DNA of 64,000 nt from UBA12077 sp963665525 (GTDB lineage: Bacteria > Bacteroidota > Bacteroidia > Bacteroidales > UBA12077). The notes beneath the pieces were generated by a model. It saw only the letters and a program-made list of their open reading frames with translations, ran no database searches and was not told the DNA's origin. The stretch lies in contig OY762280.1 in NCBI GenBank assembly GCA_963665525.1, positions 3,906,001 through 3,970,000 on the forward strand, written 5' to 3'. Of the stretch, positions 17,565 to 27,064 are shown in pieces. Each line of letters opens with the position of its first letter. Position 1 is the stretch's first letter. The position numbers and the translations under genes are program-made.

Positions 17565-19442
17565 ATGAAGATTAATAACATACAAAAACTCATATTATAT
17601 TTTACAGTAATTGTATTATTCATAGGAGGATGTGCAAAGATTGTAGCACCTACTGGAGGCCCTAAAGATGAAGATCATCCTTTAATTGTAAAGATTGATC
17701 CACCAGATAACTCTGTGAATTTCGACAGGAAAAAGATTGAAATTACTTTTAATGAATTTATTCAGTTAAAAGACCTAAACTCTAATCTGGTTATTTCGCC
17801 TCCGTTAGAAGAAAAACCTGAAATTAAGGTTAAAGGGAAAACTTTGGTCATTGAATTTTTGGGTGAACTTAAAGATTCTACAACATATAATCTTTATTTC
17901 GGAAATTCGGTTCAGGATTTTAATGAAGGTAATCCTATTGAGAATTTTCAGTACGTATTATCTACAGGATCTTATGTTGATTCCTTATCCATAAGAGGTC
18001 AGGTGATTAATTCTTTTAATTTGTTGCCTGAAGAAGGCGTTTTTGTTATGTTGTATCAAGATCTTGAAGATTCTGTTCCGATGAAACAATTACCATTGCA
18101 TCTATCAAAAACCAATGAGGAAGGATATTTTCAGATCAATAATATTAGTAATCATTCTTTTAAACTTTTTTGCTTAAGAGATTTTAACAAAAACTATTTA
18201 TTTGATTTGCCAAATGAAGATATCGCATTTGTTGATTCTTTAGTAAGTTTTGAATTAATAACAGAAACAAGTATTGATACAATTTATAAAACTGACACTT
18301 TAGTTCTTAATCAGCATAATCAAGAATTAGATTCGATGCATGTTAAGCTTAAGGAGGTCCTTTTAGATAGTACTAAAAACAAGGCTGATACGATTCATGA
18401 AATTGATACAATCATTATTAAATCATACTCGTACTTTCCTGTGCAGGAATATATTTTCAGACTTTTCACTGAATATCACGAAGTTCAATATTTATTAAAT
18501 TATGCAAGGAATACCAAAGAGCAAATAGAAGTGGTTTTTAATAAACCATTCAAAGATAGTGTGAGTCTTGAAATGATAGATACTATCATTAATCATGAAT
18601 GGTATATAAAAGAAATCAATCAAAATAATGATTCATTGATTTATTGGTTAACGGATAGTACTTTATACAATAAAGAAGATTTGATGGTTGCTTTGAGTTA
18701 TTATAAAGAAGATTCGAATTTAGTATATCAATGGAGCACTGATACTTTAAAGCTTAAGTTCTTTGAACAGGAGAAAAAATCAAGAAGAGGAGATGAGCCT
18801 GCCGATACAAGCTTAAAATATACATTGGATATTAAGAATAGGGGAACAATGAACTTAAATAAACCTTTAAGTTTTATGTTTGAAACGCCCGTAAGTGTAT
18901 ATGATACTTCCTATATAAAACTTTTTGCTGAAATTGATACCATTGATTTACCTGTACAATATAAATTAACTAAAGATAGTATTGAATTTAGAAAATATTA
19001 TTTGTCTGTTGAGTGGGATGAAGATACTGTTTATCGTTTAGAAATATATCCTAATGCTTTTAAGGATATTTATGAAACAGTCAACGATACCAATATTGTT
19101 CAGTTTGTAACTCAGAAGAGAGATTATTACGGTAAGATATTAGCTGATATTACAAATGTAGATTCTACCTCACAACTAATTTGTCAGTTAATATTGCCTG
19201 GCAAGGATAATGAAACGCTTGTGCAAGAAAAAGTAATTTCAGAAAGTAAGATTATTGAATTTGATTTTCTGCCACCAAAGGAATTCATGTTTAAAGTAAT
19301 TATTGATAAAAATATGAATGGTAGGTGGGATACTGGGAATTATTTAGAACATTTTCAGCCCGAAGAGGTTCTATATTATGAAGAAAAGATTCAAGTGAGA
19401 TCAAACTGGGATATTGAAATAAACTTTGATGTAAATAAATAA
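17565..19442 (+). CDS. Ig-like (Big_5) domain lipoprotein
   Basis: 625 residues. The lipoprotein signal peptide ends VLFIGGCAKIVAPTGGPKDE with the lipobox Cys at 23. It is followed directly by a bacterial Ig-like domain of the Big_5/SbsA type (IDPPDNSVNFDRKKIEITF ... STTYNLYFGNSVQDFNEG). The GGPKD start is typical of a widespread Bacteroidota lipoprotein family of unknown role. Further beta-rich stretches follow, with two internal segments resembling transthyretin-like folds (LRDFNKNYLFDLPNEDI; VIIDKNMNGRWDTGNYLEHF). Position 2 after the lipid Cys is Lys, not an obvious retention signal. It is followed 5 bases later by a thiamine-binding-type gene. Confidence 0.82.
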   Translation: MKINNIQKLILYFTVIVLFIGGCAKIVAPTGGPKDEDHPLIVKIDPPDNSVNFDRKKIEITFNEFIQLKDLNSNLVISPPLEEKPEIKVKGKTLVIEFLGELKDSTTYNLYFGNSVQDFNEGNPIENFQYVLSTGSYVDSLSIRGQVINSFNLLPEEGVFVMLYQDLEDSVPMKQLPLHLSKTNEEGYFQINNISNHSFKLFCLRDFNKNYLFDLPNEDIAFVDSLVSFELITETSIDTIYKTDTLVLNQHNQELDSMHVKLKEVLLDSTKNKADTIHEIDTIIIKSYSYFPVQEYIFRLFTEYHEVQYLLNYARNTKEQIEVVFNKPFKDSVSLEMIDTIINHEWYIKEINQNNDSLIYWLTDSTLYNKEDLMVALSYYKEDSNLVYQWSTDTLKLKFFEQEKKSRRGDEPADTSLKYTLDIKNRGTMNLNKPLSFMFETPVSVYDTSYIKLFAEIDTIDLPVQYKLTKDSIEFRKYYLSVEWDEDTVYRLEIYPNAFKDIYETVNDTNIVQFVTQKRDYYGKILADITNVDSTSQLICQLILPGKDNETLVQEKVISESKIIEFDFLPPKEFMFKVIIDKNMNGRWDTGNYLEHFQPEEVLYYEEKIQVRSNWDIEINFDVNK

Positions 19443-19447
19443 GAGCG

Positions 19448-19762
19448 ATGTCAGTACTTTTAGAATTTGCAATGTTTCCAACTGATAAAACAGGTGATAG
19501 CGCCAGTGAATCGGTAAGTAAAATAATTGAAATGATACATCAAAGTGGTGTGACTTATAAATTAACTGCTATGGGAACGATTATTGAAACGGAGACGATG
19601 GAGGAAGCACTTAATATTGTAAATCAATCCTATAAAGTGCTTGAGCCATTTGCAAAAAGAGTATATTCAACCATTACACTTGATATCCGAAAAGGAAAAT
19701 CAGACAGACTAAATCAGAAGATACAATCTATTGAGTCAAAAATAGGAAAGGTCAATAAGTAA
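19448..19762 (+). CDS. MTH1187 family thiamine-binding-type protein
   Basis: 104 residues, soluble. It matches the UPF0045/MTH1187 family: a ferredoxin-like fold with MSVLLEFAMFPTDKTGDSAS, IIEMIHQSGVTYKLTAMGT, and IIETETMEEALNIVNQSYK followed by KRVYSTITLDIRKGK. Related proteins bind thiamine or a similar ligand, but the cellular role is not established. It starts 5 bases after the lipoprotein gene, so it is co-transcribed with it. A weak hairpin follows. Confidence 0.85.
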   Translation: MSVLLEFAMFPTDKTGDSASESVSKIIEMIHQSGVTYKLTAMGTIIETETMEEALNIVNQSYKVLEPFAKRVYSTITLDIRKGKSDRLNQKIQSIESKIGKVNK

Positions 19763-19786
19763 TAACTTAAGTCTTTGATAAAAAGT

Positions 19787-19806
19787 GAACAAAAGCGTTC
19801 TTTTTT
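19787..19806 (+). terminator. Weak hairpin plus T-tract
   Basis: GAAC (19787-19790) pairs with GTTC (19797-19800) and is followed by six T (19801-19806). The stem is short, so efficiency is uncertain. Confidence 0.4.
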
Positions 19807-19867
19807 ACGTAAAAAAAGAATATCTTGACCCACTCTAATTTATTTAAATGTTTTAATACTACAAGTT

Positions 19868-22800
19868 ATGATGAAACGTGCGGTGTACTTGTTATTTTTT
19901 GTCTTTGTTTTTGGGGGTTTATCAGCACAGCAAAAAACGAAGATTCAATTAGTAAAAAATAAAAAAGCAAATGAAAATACCGAACAGCTTTCTTTAAAAC
20001 CTAATGGGTTTATTTTAAGGGAAAGCATTTCGGCATTTGATATGATTAATAAAGAAACAAAAGATGGTACTTATCACCGTATAGAACTTAATGGGCTAAG
20101 TAAAACTTTTGATGCAGGTAAACCTGATTTGCCTGTCATGAACAGATTGATTGAAGTTCCTTTAAATGCAGATGCTAAGATTAAGGTTCTAAATTATGAG
20201 GAAGAGATTGTTGATTTAAAAAATTATGGAATTGAAAGACAAATTATTCCTGCCCAACCATCTCTTTCAAAAAGCGATGATCCTGAAAAAGTAAAATTTC
20301 ATAAAGACAAAGAGATCTATTCAAGGAATCAATTCTTTAAAAAAGAAATGGTAAGAATTGAAGATAGAGGTTATTTGAGAGATAAACATTTAGCTTACAT
20401 TGAAATTTCGCCCTTTTCATATAATCCGGTTAGTAATACATTAAAGGTTATTACAAACATTGAGATTGAAGTGAATTATGTACAAAAGAATTCCCCAAAA
20501 CTAACTAATGTAAGCAAATTGCAATCTCCCTACTTTAAGGATATAGTTTATAATACGATCAATAAATCAGAAGAATCTAAAGAATTAATAAATGCTCCTG
20601 TTAAATATGTAATTGTTTCTGACCGTATGTTTGAAGAGACCTTACAGCCTTTTATTGAATGGAAAACCATGAAAGGGTATCATGTGATTGAAGCATATAC
20701 TGATATTATTGGAACAAGTAAAGCCGACATTAAAAATTATTTACAAGATCTGTATGATAATCCTTCGGATGGAGTTTCACCGACCTTTGTTTTATTAGTG
20801 GGTGATGTGGATCAAATACCAGCTTATAGTTCTTCAGGTCATTATACCGATTTATACTATTTCGAATATACAGGAGATAAACTACCAGAAGTATTTTATG
20901 GGCGATTTTCGGCTGAAAGTATTGAAGAGTTACAGCCTCAGATTGACAAAACATTGGAAGTAGAGAAATATGAAATGCCTGATCCTTCATATTTAGATAA
21001 TGTTGTATTAGTGGCTGGTGTGGATGGTGGTATGGCACCAACGCATGGTAATGGTGCAATTAATTATTCAAATGCATATTATACAAACACAGATAATGGA
21101 ATTACTTCTTATTATTATTTATATGGAGATGATAGTGGCGTGATGTCTTCTAATAGTTCAGGAGCTTCAGCTTCTATAAGGAGTTACATAAGTGAAGGAG
21201 TTTCTTTTTCAAACTATACAGCACATTGTGGATCGAGTGGGTGGTCAGATCCTAGTTTTACTAAAAGTCATATCGAAGGATTAACTAATGAACACATGTA
21301 TCCATTAATTATTGGAAATTGTTGTCAATCTAACACTTTTTATGATGATGATTGTTTCGGAGAAGAGATTTTAATGGCTGCTAATAAAGGAGCTGTAGGC
21401 TATATTGGAGGATCAGATTTAACCTATTGGGATGAAGACTATTATTGGGGTGTGGGTTTAGCAAGTTCGATTACAGCAAATCCAACTTATGAAGGTACTG
21501 GACTAGGGGCTTATGATCGATTTTTTCATCTCAATGGAGAAGCAAAAGAAGATTGGTACATTACACAAGGTCAGATCAATGTAGCAGGAAATTTGGCGGT
21601 AGAAGCTTCAGGTTCAGGACTAAAGACCTATTACTGGGAAATATACCATTTAATGGGTGACCCTTCGTTAACTCCTTATGTTACCGTTCCGGAAACATTA
21701 TTTGCTAATTATGAATCTGAAGTAATAATTGGTGTTAATGCTTTCGAAGTAATAACTGAGGAGAATGCATATGTAGCTATCTCTAAAGATGGGGTATTGT
21801 TAGATGCCAGGTTAGCGAATGAAAGTGGTATGGTTAATTTAAGCTTTGAACCTTTATCTGAAGTGGGAGAATTAGATTTAGTTATTACCAAACAAAACAG
21901 GCAACCATTAATTGATAAAATTTACATTAAACCGGCTTCAACTCCATATGTTATTGTAGATTATCATTTAATTGATGATGACTTAGGGAATAGTAATTTA
22001 GAAGCAGATTATGGGGAGACAATTAAGCTTGATGTTCAATTTAAAAATGTTTCCGACAGCTATGATGCACTAAATCTTATTGCAAATTTAACTTCTAATG
22101 ATACAAATCTTGTTATTACTGATAATACAGAAAATTTAGGAACAATATTAAAATCAGATTCAGCAAAAGTCGAAGGGGCATACACTATTCAATTAAAAAA
22201 CAAGTTTAACGATCAGCATGAAATACCATTTGAAGTAGTAGTTGCCGGTAAAGATTCTGAAAACAATGACTATACCTGGGACTCAAAGTTTAGTATTATT
22301 GTTAATGCTCCGGAATTAGAAATAGAAGACTTATTTATTGATGATAGTGAAGAAAATGATAATGGCATTTTAGATCCCGGAGAAACAGCTGATATTTCTT
22401 TGATTGTTGCTAATAATGGTCATTCTGCAATTGCTGACTTAAATGGAATTGCTACTATTTTAGCTGATGGAGGAACTTATTTAACTTTAAATAATACTGA
22501 AACAGGTAGTTTTAGTGTCGATGCATTTAAAACGGATACTATTCATTTTAATGCAACAGCAAATTCAGAAACTCCTATAGGCACAATGACTTATTTAACA
22601 TTTGATGTTAATGATGTTTTATATAATTACTACACTGTTTCAAGTAATAAGGAATTAAATATTGGAGAAATTCCAGAGATACTAATATCTGATAATGACA
22701 CAACAATTGCTGATAAAGCGTATTTTTATGATACAGGAGGAAGTTTAGGTAATTATTCTAATTATGAAAAAGATACTATAACCCTAAGTCCATTGGATGA

Positions 22801-24709
22801 AGGGAAATTTTTAAAACTAGAATTTTTATCATTTAATGTTGAACCATACGGGAGTAGTTGTTATGATTATTTAAAGATTTTTGATGGTGAAAATACAGAA
22901 GCTGATCTGATTGGTACTTATTGTGATTCCAACAAACCAGATATTATTGAGGCTACGAATGAAATGGGGGCATTAACTTTTACTTTTTATTCAGATGGAT
23001 CTGAAATAAGGAGTGGTTGGGAAGCTGAGGTTAAAAGTTTTGCAGGTTATGATTACACATTAACCATTACTGGACCAAATGGACCTGTTGAAGGGGCTTC
23101 TGTTGAACTGCTTGGAAGAACAGAGACTACAGGTGTAGATGGAATAGTTAGTTTTTATAATATCCCTGAAGGAATTAATTATATCTTATCTATCACAGCA
23201 ACCGGATATGAAGATTTTGAAAGTAGTATCAATATTTTTGATAACACAACAGAGGAGATTACTCTTGAAGAAGCTAAATTTGATATTACATTTAATCTAA
23301 TGGATGAGGATGGATCTGTTGATGGTGATGTTACTTTTAATGGCGAAACATTATCAACAGAAAATGGCTCTGTTACCTTCAAAGATGTTATTTATAGTAC
23401 TAACGAAACATACTTAATTCAGGCCTTTGCACATGCTGATTCTACAGCATCTATAGAAGTTACTTCAGATTTAAGTTTAATTATTACATTAAAGAGCTAT
23501 AAATTCGATGTGGAATTTATTATTTCAGATGGAGTAGATCCAATACAAGGTGCTATAGTTGAATTTGATAACAAAGATATTTATACAAATATGAGTGGTG
23601 TTGCCATCTTTAATCAGGTAAAAATGGATACAGCCTTATATTATACTGTTCGTAAAACAGGGTATAATAATCTTACAGATAAAATAAATGTGCTTGATAA
23701 TTTAAGCCTTAATCTTATCATGGGTAGTGGAATAGCTAGCTTTAAAGTGGTTTTTGAAGTCCAAGGTGAAAGTGCTCCATTATATAATGCTCAAGTGGTA
23801 CTCGATGAAGATACTTTATATACAAATACTGAAGGAATAGCTACTTTTACTAATGTGGTGGAAGCAACAGGTATTCCGTATAAGATTTCAAAAGTACATT
23901 TCGATGATGCTAGTGGAACAATTGATGTTGCCGGTGATAATATTTTTAAAGAAGTAAACCTTAAATATACAACCTACGAAATAGTATTCAATATTGATGA
24001 TGGTAATAATCCAGTTGAAGAAGCAGTTGTTAGTTTTGATGGGAAAAGCGGAAGTACAGATGCAAATGGACAATGTATTTTTGATGTGGTTTATTCTTTA
24101 AATAAAAAATACACAATATCGAAGTTTGGATATGATATTCTTAATGGAAAAGTAAATGCAGATGCTGATAAATTAATTTTTGAGAGTTTATCTTTATCTG
24201 CCTACAATGTTACATTTTATCTTATAGGACCAGATTCTTATGCAATAGAAAATGCAACTGTAGAGTTTAATGGTGAAAGTAAATATACAGATCCAACAGG
24301 TAAAGCAATTTTCGAGGATGTTGCTTGTGATTACAATAAGGAATTTACATTAAGTAAAACAGGATTTAACAATTATGATAGTACACTAAATGTAATAGAT
24401 AAAGATGTTATATTTAATGCCCAGTTATCAGTTTTTACAGCAGTAGATCAGTTGGCAGAAAATGCTATCGCAGTTTATCCAAACCCATCAAATGGGTTGT
24501 TTAATATCGAAATTTCAAGTGCTGAAGAAAAATCATATCAAGTGAAGGTGTTTGATGTTATTGGTTCAATAGTTTATTCAAATAGTTATCATGGTGTTTC
24601 TCTTATTAAAGAACAAGTAAATATTACACATAAAGCGAAAGGTATGTATTTCTTATCTATTGAATCGGATGATGGTTCCATCATAAGCAAACGTATTCTC
24701 GTGAAATAA
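19868..24709 (+). CDS. Secreted gingipain-type C25 cysteine peptidase with CUB domain, repeats and T9SS sorting domain
   Basis: 1613 residues; the start is ATG 19868 or the next codon 19871. Signal peptide to about residue 21 (FVFGGLSAQ). A propeptide-like region runs to about 235 and the C25 catalytic domain spans about 245-610. The catalytic dyad candidates are His453 (NYTAHCGSSGW) and Cys486 (IIGNCCQSNTF), spaced 33 residues apart as in gingipain R. Two Ig-like segments follow with Asp/Gly-rich starts (DDDLGNSNLEADYGE; ENDNGILDPGETADI), then a CUB-like domain at about 950-1057. Six carboxypeptidase-regulatory-like repeats occupy about 1060-1520, followed by a type A T9SS sorting domain (AVYPNPSNGLFNIEI ... 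ISKRILVK). It is therefore exported by T9SS and anchored or released at the cell surface. Confidence 0.92.
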   Translation: MMKRAVYLLFFVFVFGGLSAQQKTKIQLVKNKKANENTEQLSLKPNGFILRESISAFDMINKETKDGTYHRIELNGLSKTFDAGKPDLPVMNRLIEVPLNADAKIKVLNYEEEIVDLKNYGIERQIIPAQPSLSKSDDPEKVKFHKDKEIYSRNQFFKKEMVRIEDRGYLRDKHLAYIEISPFSYNPVSNTLKVITNIEIEVNYVQKNSPKLTNVSKLQSPYFKDIVYNTINKSEESKELINAPVKYVIVSDRMFEETLQPFIEWKTMKGYHVIEAYTDIIGTSKADIKNYLQDLYDNPSDGVSPTFVLLVGDVDQIPAYSSSGHYTDLYYFEYTGDKLPEVFYGRFSAESIEELQPQIDKTLEVEKYEMPDPSYLDNVVLVAGVDGGMAPTHGNGAINYSNAYYTNTDNGITSYYYLYGDDSGVMSSNSSGASASIRSYISEGVSFSNYTAHCGSSGWSDPSFTKSHIEGLTNEHMYPLIIGNCCQSNTFYDDDCFGEEILMAANKGAVGYIGGSDLTYWDEDYYWGVGLASSITANPTYEGTGLGAYDRFFHLNGEAKEDWYITQGQINVAGNLAVEASGSGLKTYYWEIYHLMGDPSLTPYVTVPETLFANYESEVIIGVNAFEVITEENAYVAISKDGVLLDARLANESGMVNLSFEPLSEVGELDLVITKQNRQPLIDKIYIKPASTPYVIVDYHLIDDDLGNSNLEADYGETIKLDVQFKNVSDSYDALNLIANLTSNDTNLVITDNTENLGTILKSDSAKVEGAYTIQLKNKFNDQHEIPFEVVVAGKDSENNDYTWDSKFSIIVNAPELEIEDLFIDDSEENDNGILDPGETADISLIVANNGHSAIADLNGIATILADGGTYLTLNNTETGSFSVDAFKTDTIHFNATANSETPIGTMTYLTFDVNDVLYNYYTVSSNKELNIGEIPEILISDNDTTIADKAYFYDTGGSLGNYSNYEKDTITLSPLDEGKFLKLEFLSFNVEPYGSSCYDYLKIFDGENTEADLIGTYCDSNKPDIIEATNEMGALTFTFYSDGSEIRSGWEAEVKSFAGYDYTLTITGPNGPVEGASVELLGRTETTGVDGIVSFYNIPEGINYILSITATGYEDFESSINIFDNTTEEITLEEAKFDITFNLMDEDGSVDGDVTFNGETLSTENGSVTFKDVIYSTNETYLIQAFAHADSTASIEVTSDLSLIITLKSYKFDVEFIISDGVDPIQGAIVEFDNKDIYTNMSGVAIFNQVKMDTALYYTVRKTGYNNLTDKINVLDNLSLNLIMGSGIASFKVVFEVQGESAPLYNAQVVLDEDTLYTNTEGIATFTNVVEATGIPYKISKVHFDDASGTIDVAGDNIFKEVNLKYTTYEIVFNIDDGNNPVEEAVVSFDGKSGSTDANGQCIFDVVYSLNKKYTISKFGYDILNGKVNADADKLIFESLSLSAYNVTFYLIGPDSYAIENATVEFNGESKYTDPTGKAIFEDVACDYNKEFTLSKTGFNNYDSTLNVIDKDVIFNAQLSVFTAVDQLAENAIAVYPNPSNGLFNIEISSAEEKSYQVKVFDVIGSIVYSNSYHGVSLIKEQVNITHKAKGMYFLSIESDDGSIISKRILVK
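23045..24430 (+). repeat. Six tandem carboxypeptidase-regulatory-like protein repeats inside the C25 peptidase gene
   Basis: Six units of about 75 residues each start with a hydrophobic strand pattern (YDYTLTITG, KFDITFNLM, KFDVEFIIS, SFKVVFEVQ, TYEIVFNID, AYNVTFYLI). Each contains a VEGASVELLG-like strand, then a Thr/Asp-Gly turn (TTGVDGIVSF, TNMSGVAIF, TNTEGIATF, TDANGQCIF, TDPTGKAIF). The units have diverged in sequence, so they are protein repeats rather than recent DNA duplications. Confidence 0.75.
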
Positions 24710-24729
24710 GCCGTAAAGAAATTTATAAT

Positions 24730-24755
24730 CCCGATCATTTGGATCGGGTTTTTTT
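24730..24755 (+). terminator. Rho-independent terminator after the C25 peptidase gene
   Basis: CCCGATC (24730-24736) pairs with GATCGGG (24742-24748), loop ATTTG, followed by a run of T. Confidence 0.88.
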
Positions 24756-24801
24756 GTGTCATTAAAAATGATGATATTTATCTTTTAAAATTATAATTCC
24801 A

Positions 24802-25464
24802 TTGAAAGAAAATAAAAAACGATTTTTTTATAGCTTGGTTTTTCCGATATTTTTTTTGTTGGTGATATGGTCTGTAAAGATTTCTGAAATTTTATTGGAT
24901 ATAGATTTGGCTTATTTAGGGATTTTTCCTTTAAAAGCGAAGGGTTTAATAGGTATAATGACGGCTCCCTTAATTCATTCCGATTTTGAACATTTAATAG
25001 CCAATAGTATTCCGATACTAATTCTTGGTACAGGTTTATTCTATTTTTATAATAAAATAGCTTATAAGGTTTTTTTTCTTAGCTATTTAATTGCAAATAT
25101 CTGGATTTGGTTTGGTGCTCGACAGGCTTACCACATTGGAGCAAGTGGCTTAGTATATAGTTTTGCTTCGTTTTTATTTTTTAGTGGAGTATTTAGTAGA
25201 AATATTCGTTTAGTTGCTATTTCTTTGTTGGTAGTATTTTTATATGGAAGCATGATATGGGGTGTATTACCTATTCAACCTCACATATCCTGGGAATCTC
25301 ATTTAATGGGAGCAATTGCCGGAATGGTATTAGCAGTTTATTATAGAAAAGATGGTCCCGGAAGGAAAATCTATAGTTGGGAATTAGATGATGAAGATGA
25401 TTTAGAGGAAGATCGATACTGGGAAGTTGATATTGAACAAAAGGAAAGGAATCATGAAAAATAA
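24802..25464 (+). CDS. Rhomboid family intramembrane serine protease
   Basis: 220 residues from a TTG start at 24802. There is an in-frame stop at 24772 and no ATG before residue 53, which would remove the first membrane helix, so TTG is the best start. Six membrane segments. The catalytic Ser115 lies in HIGASGLVYS and His167 in SWESHLMGAIAG, the Ser-His dyad of rhomboids; LIHSDFEHLIANS gives the conserved HxxxN-type oxyanion region. A strongly acidic tail (DDEDDLEEDRYWEVDIE) extends beyond the last helix. The end overlaps rlpA by 11 bases, implying coupling. Substrates are unknown. Confidence 0.88.
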   Translation: MKENKKRFFYSLVFPIFFLLVIWSVKISEILLDIDLAYLGIFPLKAKGLIGIMTAPLIHSDFEHLIANSIPILILGTGLFYFYNKIAYKVFFLSYLIANIWIWFGARQAYHIGASGLVYSFASFLFFSGVFSRNIRLVAISLLVVFLYGSMIWGVLPIQPHISWESHLMGAIAGMVLAVYYRKDGPGRKIYSWELDDEDDLEEDRYWEVDIEQKERNHEK

Positions 25465-26131
25465 AGTTTTATTTATTGCATTTTTATTTTGTACGACTGG
25501 AGTCTTTGCTCAGAAAACTTATGTAAAAACGGGAATAGCTAGTTTTTATGCCGATAAATTTGAGGGTAGGCAAACAGCGAATGGAGAAATCTATTATCAT
25601 GCCAAAAGGACTGCTGCACATCGAACATTACCTTTTGGAAGTGTTATAAAAGTTACTAACCTGGAGAATAATAGATATATTGTTGTTCGGGTGAATGATC
25701 GTGGCCCTTTTGTAGATAATCGTTTGATTGATTTATCGAAATCTGCTGCTCAAGAGCTGGGCTTTGTCGAAAAAGGATTAGCAAAAGTTCGAGTGGAAGT
25801 TATTGCCAATACCAATGATTTGCCTGACAATAAAAAAGAAACCAAAAATATAAACAAAGGCGTTTACTATAAATTAAATTCCGAAAAGGTTAACCCGAAG
25901 GGTAAAGGTGTGCAAATAGGTAGTTATACCGAAGATGAAAATGTTATGAATCTTATAGCAGACCTAAAAGCCGAATTCAAACAAAATATTTATGTTGAAG
26001 TCGCTCAAATCAAGAAGAAAAATGTTTACCGAATAATTATTGGTAATTCAACCAATGAATCAGAACTACAAAATCTACGAAAAAAACTTAAAAGAAAATT
26101 TCCCGATTGCTTTATCGTTGAATTTAAATAA
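25454..26131 (+). CDS. rlpA: RlpA-like double-psi beta-barrel protein with SPOR-like C-terminus
   Basis: 225 residues from ATG 25454, which yields a clean signal peptide (MKNKVLFIAFLFCTTGVFAQ). The RlpA/DPBB domain covers about 22-115: GIASFYADKFEGRQTANGE, FGSVIKVTNLENNRYIVVRV, and NDRGPFVDNRLIDLS with the conserved Asp. After a Lys/Asn-rich linker, the last 80 residues (VQIGSYTEDENVMNLI ... VYRIIIGN) look like a SPOR domain, which binds glycan strands lacking stem peptides at division sites. A role as a septal lytic transglycosylase or peptidoglycan-binding protein is expected from family knowledge. Its stop codon abuts that of the convergent usp gene. Confidence 0.85.
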   Translation: MKNKVLFIAFLFCTTGVFAQKTYVKTGIASFYADKFEGRQTANGEIYYHAKRTAAHRTLPFGSVIKVTNLENNRYIVVRVNDRGPFVDNRLIDLSKSAAQELGFVEKGLAKVRVEVIANTNDLPDNKKETKNINKGVYYKLNSEKVNPKGKGVQIGSYTEDENVMNLIADLKAEFKQNIYVEVAQIKKKNVYRIIIGNSTNESELQNLRKKLKRKFPDCFIVEFK

Positions 26132-26983
26132 CTATCCTTGCGTTCTAAAAGCCCCAGAAACATGTAATTCCTTAGGATTAATACATAAAACAGGAATACT
26201 GCTTTTATTAAGCATTTCTTGGGCTGATGTTCCTAAAATAAAGTTTGCATCTGATACTTGCTCTGTCATAATTGAAATTAGATCGGCTTTAACTAAACTT
26301 GCATAATCGAGCACAAGATCCGTAAGGTTATTACCAGTTAATGATTCAGTTTCGAATTTAATATTTTTATTTTCCAGGTATTCGCATACCTGTTTTGAAT
26401 AAGCCGATAGTTTTTTGCTGATATCCTCTGTTTGAAGCGATGTAACTGTAATAACATGTACTTCGGCATTATACCATTGTGCGATTTCTGCAGTAAATGG
26501 CAGCTTTTGTCTTGTGTCAACGGAAATATCCAGGGGTAAAATAATTTTAGATATATTACTTGGGATATTCGTTCCTCGAATGGTGAAAACAGGTTTATCG
26601 GTTGCTGATATAATTTTAAAAGTATTACTTCCTATAAAAAACTTCTCAAACCCTGAAGCACCATGTGTTGATGACACAATAAATGAATCCGAAAATGACT
26701 CAACCTGGTTAACTACTTCACGATATATTTTTCCACTTTTAATGATAAATGATAAACCAACATTGTTTGATAATTTGGGGTTGTATTTTTCGATTATTGC
26801 CTGAAATTCTTTTTCAGCATATTTATATTCTTCTTCTTTTGATCCTGGATTATAATCCAAACTCTTTTTTTGAACATAAACCATTTCAATATTGCAAGCA
26901 ATGTTTTTAGTTAAAACAATAGCAAGTTCTAAACCCTTTAATGCTTCTTCTGAAAAATCTATTGGAACAATAATTCGATACAT
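26132..26983 (-). CDS. Universal stress protein with two Usp domains
   Basis: 283 residues made of two UspA-like domains in tandem (about 1-140 and 145-275). Domain 1 starts YRIIVPIDFSEEALKGLELA and contains FIVSSTHGASGFEKFFIGSN, close to the GxxGxxxxxxxxxGS nucleotide-binding pattern. Domain 2 starts SKIILPLDISVDTRQKLPF and ends NFILGTSAQEMLNKSSIPVL, a weaker version. Tandem Usp proteins of this size are common in Bacteroidota; the stress involved cannot be read from sequence. The leader immediately upstream contains several inverted repeats (26986-27057) that may control expression. Confidence 0.88.
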   Translation of the reverse strand: MYRIIVPIDFSEEALKGLELAIVLTKNIACNIEMVYVQKKSLDYNPGSKEEEYKYAEKEFQAIIEKYNPKLSNNVGLSFIIKSGKIYREVVNQVESFSDSFIVSSTHGASGFEKFFIGSNTFKIISATDKPVFTIRGTNIPSNISKIILPLDISVDTRQKLPFTAEIAQWYNAEVHVITVTSLQTEDISKKLSAYSKQVCEYLENKNIKFETESLTGNNLTDLVLDYASLVKADLISIMTEQVSDANFILGTSAQEMLNKSSIPVLCINPKELHVSGAFRTQG

Positions 26984-26985
26984 GA

Positions 26986-27057
26986 TTGCTGAATTTAGTA
27001 AATAAAATTAAGTACGATATTTTTACTAAATATCGTAAACTTTTTAATATTCAGCAA
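26986..27057 (-). promoter_or_regulatory. Structured usp leader with three overlapping inverted repeats; also end of lspA
   Basis: Outer arms 26986-26994 and 27049-27057 (TTGCTGAAT / ATTCAGCAA). Inner hairpin arms 27013-27022 and 27028-27037 (TACGATATTT / AAATATCGTA, 5-base loop). A third pair, 26993-27002 and 27022-27031 (ATTTAGTAAA / TTTACTAAAT), shares bases with both others and so is mutually exclusive with them. The outer base ends 2 nt from the usp start codon. The inner hairpin may also act as a weak lspA terminator. Confidence 0.5.
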
Positions 27058-27064
27058 CAGTAAA

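Noticed and set aside
26129..26134. Abutting stop codons of rlpA and usp as a shared regulatory device
   Set aside because: Convergent genes ending back to back are ordinary in compact genomes; no hairpin is present there.
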